A DNA stretch of 6,119 nucleotides from positions 1 through 6,119 of the forward strand of contig NZ_DASVZH010000238.1 in assembly GCF_036391795.1 (NCBI RefSeq). The letters run 5' to 3'. Position numbers and translations under genes: made by a program. The notes under the pieces were generated by a model. It saw only the letters and a program-made list of their open reading frames with translations, ran no database searches and was not told the DNA's origin. The DNA comes from Oryzihumus sp036391795 (GTDB lineage: Bacteria > Actinomycetota > Actinomycetes > Actinomycetales > Dermatophilaceae). Below, one piece after another: positions 4,409 to 6,119 of this stretch (positions within the stretch are counted from its first letter, which is position 1; each line of letters opens with the position of its first letter).

Positions 4409-5227
4409 ATGACCGACTCGCCGTCGCGCCTGGACGTCGAGCTCGTCCGCCGTGGTCTGGCGCGGTCGCGCGGACAGGCGCGCGCCCTCGTCGGCCAGGG
4501 CGCCGTCCTGGTCGGCGGCGCCACCGCGAGCAAGGTCTCCGCGCCGGTCACCGCGGCCGACGAGATCACCCTGGCGACCGAGCCCGAACCCTGGGTGAGC
4601 CGCGCGGCATACAAGCTGCTGACCGCCCTGGACGAGTTCGCCGACCGCGGCCTGTCCGCGCAGGGGAAGCGGTGCATCGACGTCGGTGCCTCCACCGGTG
4701 GCTTCACCCAGGTGCTGCTGGCCCGTGGCGCCGTCCACGTCGAGGCGGTCGACGTCGGGCACGGCCAGCTCGTCGCGGAGCTCGCCGGCGACCCGCGGGT
4801 GACCGAGTGGTCGGGCACCAACGTGCGTGACCTGGACCCGGCCTCCATCGGAGGCCCCGCGGCCCTGGTGGTCGCCGACCTCAGCTTCATCTCGCTGCGC
4901 ACGGTGATGCCGGCGCTCGCGGCACTGACCGCCCCGGGCGGCGACCTCGTGGTGCTGGTCAAGCCGCAGTTCGAGGTCGGGCGCGAACGGCTCGGCCGGG
5001 GTGGGCTGGTGCGCAGCGCGCCCGACCGCGCGCGGGCCATCACCGACGTCGCCGCGGCGGCTGTGCAGGCGGGGCTGCGCCCGGTCGCGCTGCACGGCAG
5101 CCCGATCCGGGGCACCAACGGCAACCGTGAGTACCTACTCTGGTGCACGTCCCGCGACGTCGCCGCGCTGAGCCCGCGCGAGGTCGCCGACCAGGCCGAG
5201 CGCCTCTCGACGGAAGGGCTGACGTGA
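4409..5227 (+). CDS. tlyA: TlyA family 2'-O-ribose rRNA methyltransferase
   Basis: The product is 272 residues. Residues 8-60 form an S4 RNA-binding domain (LDVELVRRGLARSRGQA). Residues 64-272 are an FtsJ/RrmJ-type SAM-dependent methyltransferase, with SAM loop DVGASTGGFT (91-100), ADLSF (156-160), LVKPQFEVG (183-191) and GNREYLLW (238-245). The catalytic tetrad is K69, D157, K185 and E241, corresponding to K69/D154/K182/E238 of M. tuberculosis TlyA. That enzyme methylates cytidines in 16S and 23S rRNA and confers capreomycin sensitivity. A GTG at 4373, overlapping the previous stop as GTGA, would add 12 residues. ATG 4409 is preferred because its length before the S4 domain and the K69 numbering match the family, but neither start has a good Shine-Dalgarno. 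The interdomain linker reads EPWV where M. tuberculosis has RAWV. nadK follows with a 4-base overlap. Confidence 0.93.
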   Translation: MTDSPSRLDVELVRRGLARSRGQARALVGQGAVLVGGATASKVSAPVTAADEITLATEPEPWVSRAAYKLLTALDEFADRGLSAQGKRCIDVGASTGGFTQVLLARGAVHVEAVDVGHGQLVAELAGDPRVTEWSGTNVRDLDPASIGGPAALVVADLSFISLRTVMPALAALTAPGGDLVVLVKPQFEVGRERLGRGGLVRSAPDRARAITDVAAAAVQAGLRPVALHGSPIRGTNGNREYLLWCTSRDVAALSPREVADQAERLSTEGLT

Positions 5228-6119
5228 CGCGTCGCATCCTGCTGGTGGCCCACCCCCGCCGCCCCGAGGCCCAGCACCTTGCGGGTGACGTCGCGGCGCG
5301 TCTGCACGCGGCAGGCATCGAGGTGGCCCTGCTGCCCGAGGAGGCGGAGGCGGTCCACCTGGGGCACAACCCCAACGTGGTGCTGGCCGACCCCGCCGAC
5401 CCGGCCCGCGGCTGCGAGCTCGTCTGTGTGCTCGGCGGCGACGGCACCATCCTGCGCGGGGCCGCCATGTCCCGCGGCACCGACGCCCCGCTGCTCGGGG
5501 TCAACCTCGGGCACGTCGGCTTCCTCGCCGAGGCCGAGCGCGAGGACCTGCAGGAGACCGTCGAGCGCATCGTGTCCCGCGACTACGCGGTCGAAGAGCG
5601 GATGACCCTCGAGGTGCGCGCGCACCACGATGGCGAGCTCATCGCCGCCAGCTGGGCGCTCAACGAGGTCACCGTCGAGAAGGCCGCGCGGGAGCGGATG
5701 CTCGAGCTCATCGTCGAGGTCGACGGCCGCCCGCTCTCGACCTGGGGCTGCGACGGGGTCGTGATGGCCACGCCAACCGGGTCGACGGCCTACGCGTTCT
5801 CCGCCGGGGGCCCCGTCGTGTGGCCCGACGTCGAGGCGATGATGGTCGTCCCGCTGGCTGCACACGCCCTCTTCGCCCGGCCGCTGGTCGTCGGGCCGAG
5901 CTCCCGGCTGGCCGTCGAGGTGCTCGCCGACACCGAGGGCTCCGGCGTCCTGTGGTGCGACGGGGCGCGCATGGTCGAGCTCCCGCCGGGCGCCCGGATC
6001 GAGGTCTGCCGCAGCGACACCCCGGTGCGCCTGGCCCGGATGAGCTCCTCTCCCTTCACCGACCGGCTCGTGGCCAAGTTCGACCTGTCCGTCGCCGGCT
6101 GGCGCGGGGCGGGTCGGCG
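5224..6119 (+). CDS. nadK: NAD kinase, 3' end just outside window
   Basis: GTG 5224 overlaps the tlyA stop (GTGA). The frame stays open to the last base, giving 298 codons and reading MTRRILLVAHPRRPEAQHLA at the start. It phosphorylates NAD to NADP with ATP or polyphosphate in the cytoplasm and is the sole committed NADP-forming step. The diagnostic motifs are all present: GGDGT at 71-75 (catalytic D73), NLGHVGFL at 94-101, the NE pair at 147-148, and the long signature from C176 to P197 (GCDGVVMATPTGSTAYAFSA core), followed by AHALFARPLVV. M. tuberculosis PpnK is about 307 residues, so only a handful of residues should be missing here. There is no separate promoter or clear Shine-Dalgarno, so expression is expected to depend on coupling to tlyA. 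recN is the expected next gene by synteny. Confidence 0.95.
   Translation, partial: MTRRILLVAHPRRPEAQHLAGDVAARLHAAGIEVALLPEEAEAVHLGHNPNVVLADPADPARGCELVCVLGGDGTILRGAAMSRGTDAPLLGVNLGHVGFLAEAEREDLQETVERIVSRDYAVEERMTLEVRAHHDGELIAASWALNEVTVEKAARERMLELIVEVDGRPLSTWGCDGVVMATPTGSTAYAFSAGGPVVWPDVEAMMVVPLAAHALFARPLVVGPSSRLAVEVLADTEGSGVLWCDGARMVELPPGARIEVCRSDTPVRLARMSSSPFTDRLVAKFDLSVAGWRGAGR

Noticed and set aside
4285..5865. Long antisense open frame across tlyA and nadK
   Set aside because: Both sense-strand genes are recognised with all catalytic motifs, so the antisense frame is a by-product of high GC3.

Overview
The window is very GC-rich, with G or C at most third codon positions. GTG starts are frequent and neighbouring genes overlap by 4 bases (ATGA/GTGA). 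Every gene lies on the + strand. Protein families and gene order point to a high-GC actinomycete (Actinomycetota), possibly near the Intrasporangiaceae/Dermatophilaceae, though the genus cannot be fixed by eye. The order is TPR protein, HAD phosphatase, phasin-like protein, Rv1693-like small protein, tlyA, nadK. This matches the conserved chromosomal neighbourhood known in Mycobacterium tuberculosis as Rv1691-Rv1692-Rv1693-tlyA(Rv1694)-ppnK(Rv1695)-recN(Rv1696). recN would be expected just beyond the right edge (inference).

Region by region: (1) 1-786 is the 3' part of a tetratricopeptide-repeat protein whose frame is open to the left edge. (2) 787-918 is a compact non-coding region with two strong adjacent hairpins and two same-direction DnaA-box-like 9-mers, one of them in the apex of the first hairpin. 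(3) 919-1311 encodes a short single-stranded-DNA-binding protein without the usual acidic C-terminal tip. (4) 1312-1416 is a spacer with a probable leaderless promoter. (5) 1417-2583 encodes a HAD-IIA sugar/glycerol-phosphate phosphatase. (6) 2584-2760 holds a 12-bp hairpin (likely terminator), a possible -10 box, a small leader hairpin and a strong Shine-Dalgarno. (7) 2761-3840 encodes a phasin-like helical/coiled-coil N-terminus fused to a histone-H1-like Lys/Ala/Ser/Thr tail of about 245 residues. (8) 3837-4376 encodes an Rv1693-like protein whose conserved domain is only the last ~45 residues, preceded by ~130 residues of repetitive Ala/Pro/Gln/Gly sequence. (9) 4409 (or 4373)-5227 is tlyA and (10) 5224-6119 is nadK, truncated by the window edge only a few residues before its expected end.

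Genes 7-10 look like one translationally coupled operon (4-base overlaps at 3837 and 5224, and at 4373 if the upstream tlyA start is used). tlyA (2'-O methylation of rRNA) and nadK (NADP supply) are housekeeping genes. The HAD enzyme probably salvages glycerol from glycerophospholipid turnover. The unusual parts are the low-complexity block of about 1.1 kb (roughly 3100-4240), which spans the C-terminus of one gene and the N-terminus of the next, and the DnaA-box/hairpin region in front of the ssb-like gene. I did not find a defence system, mobile element, CRISPR array, tRNA or rRNA.
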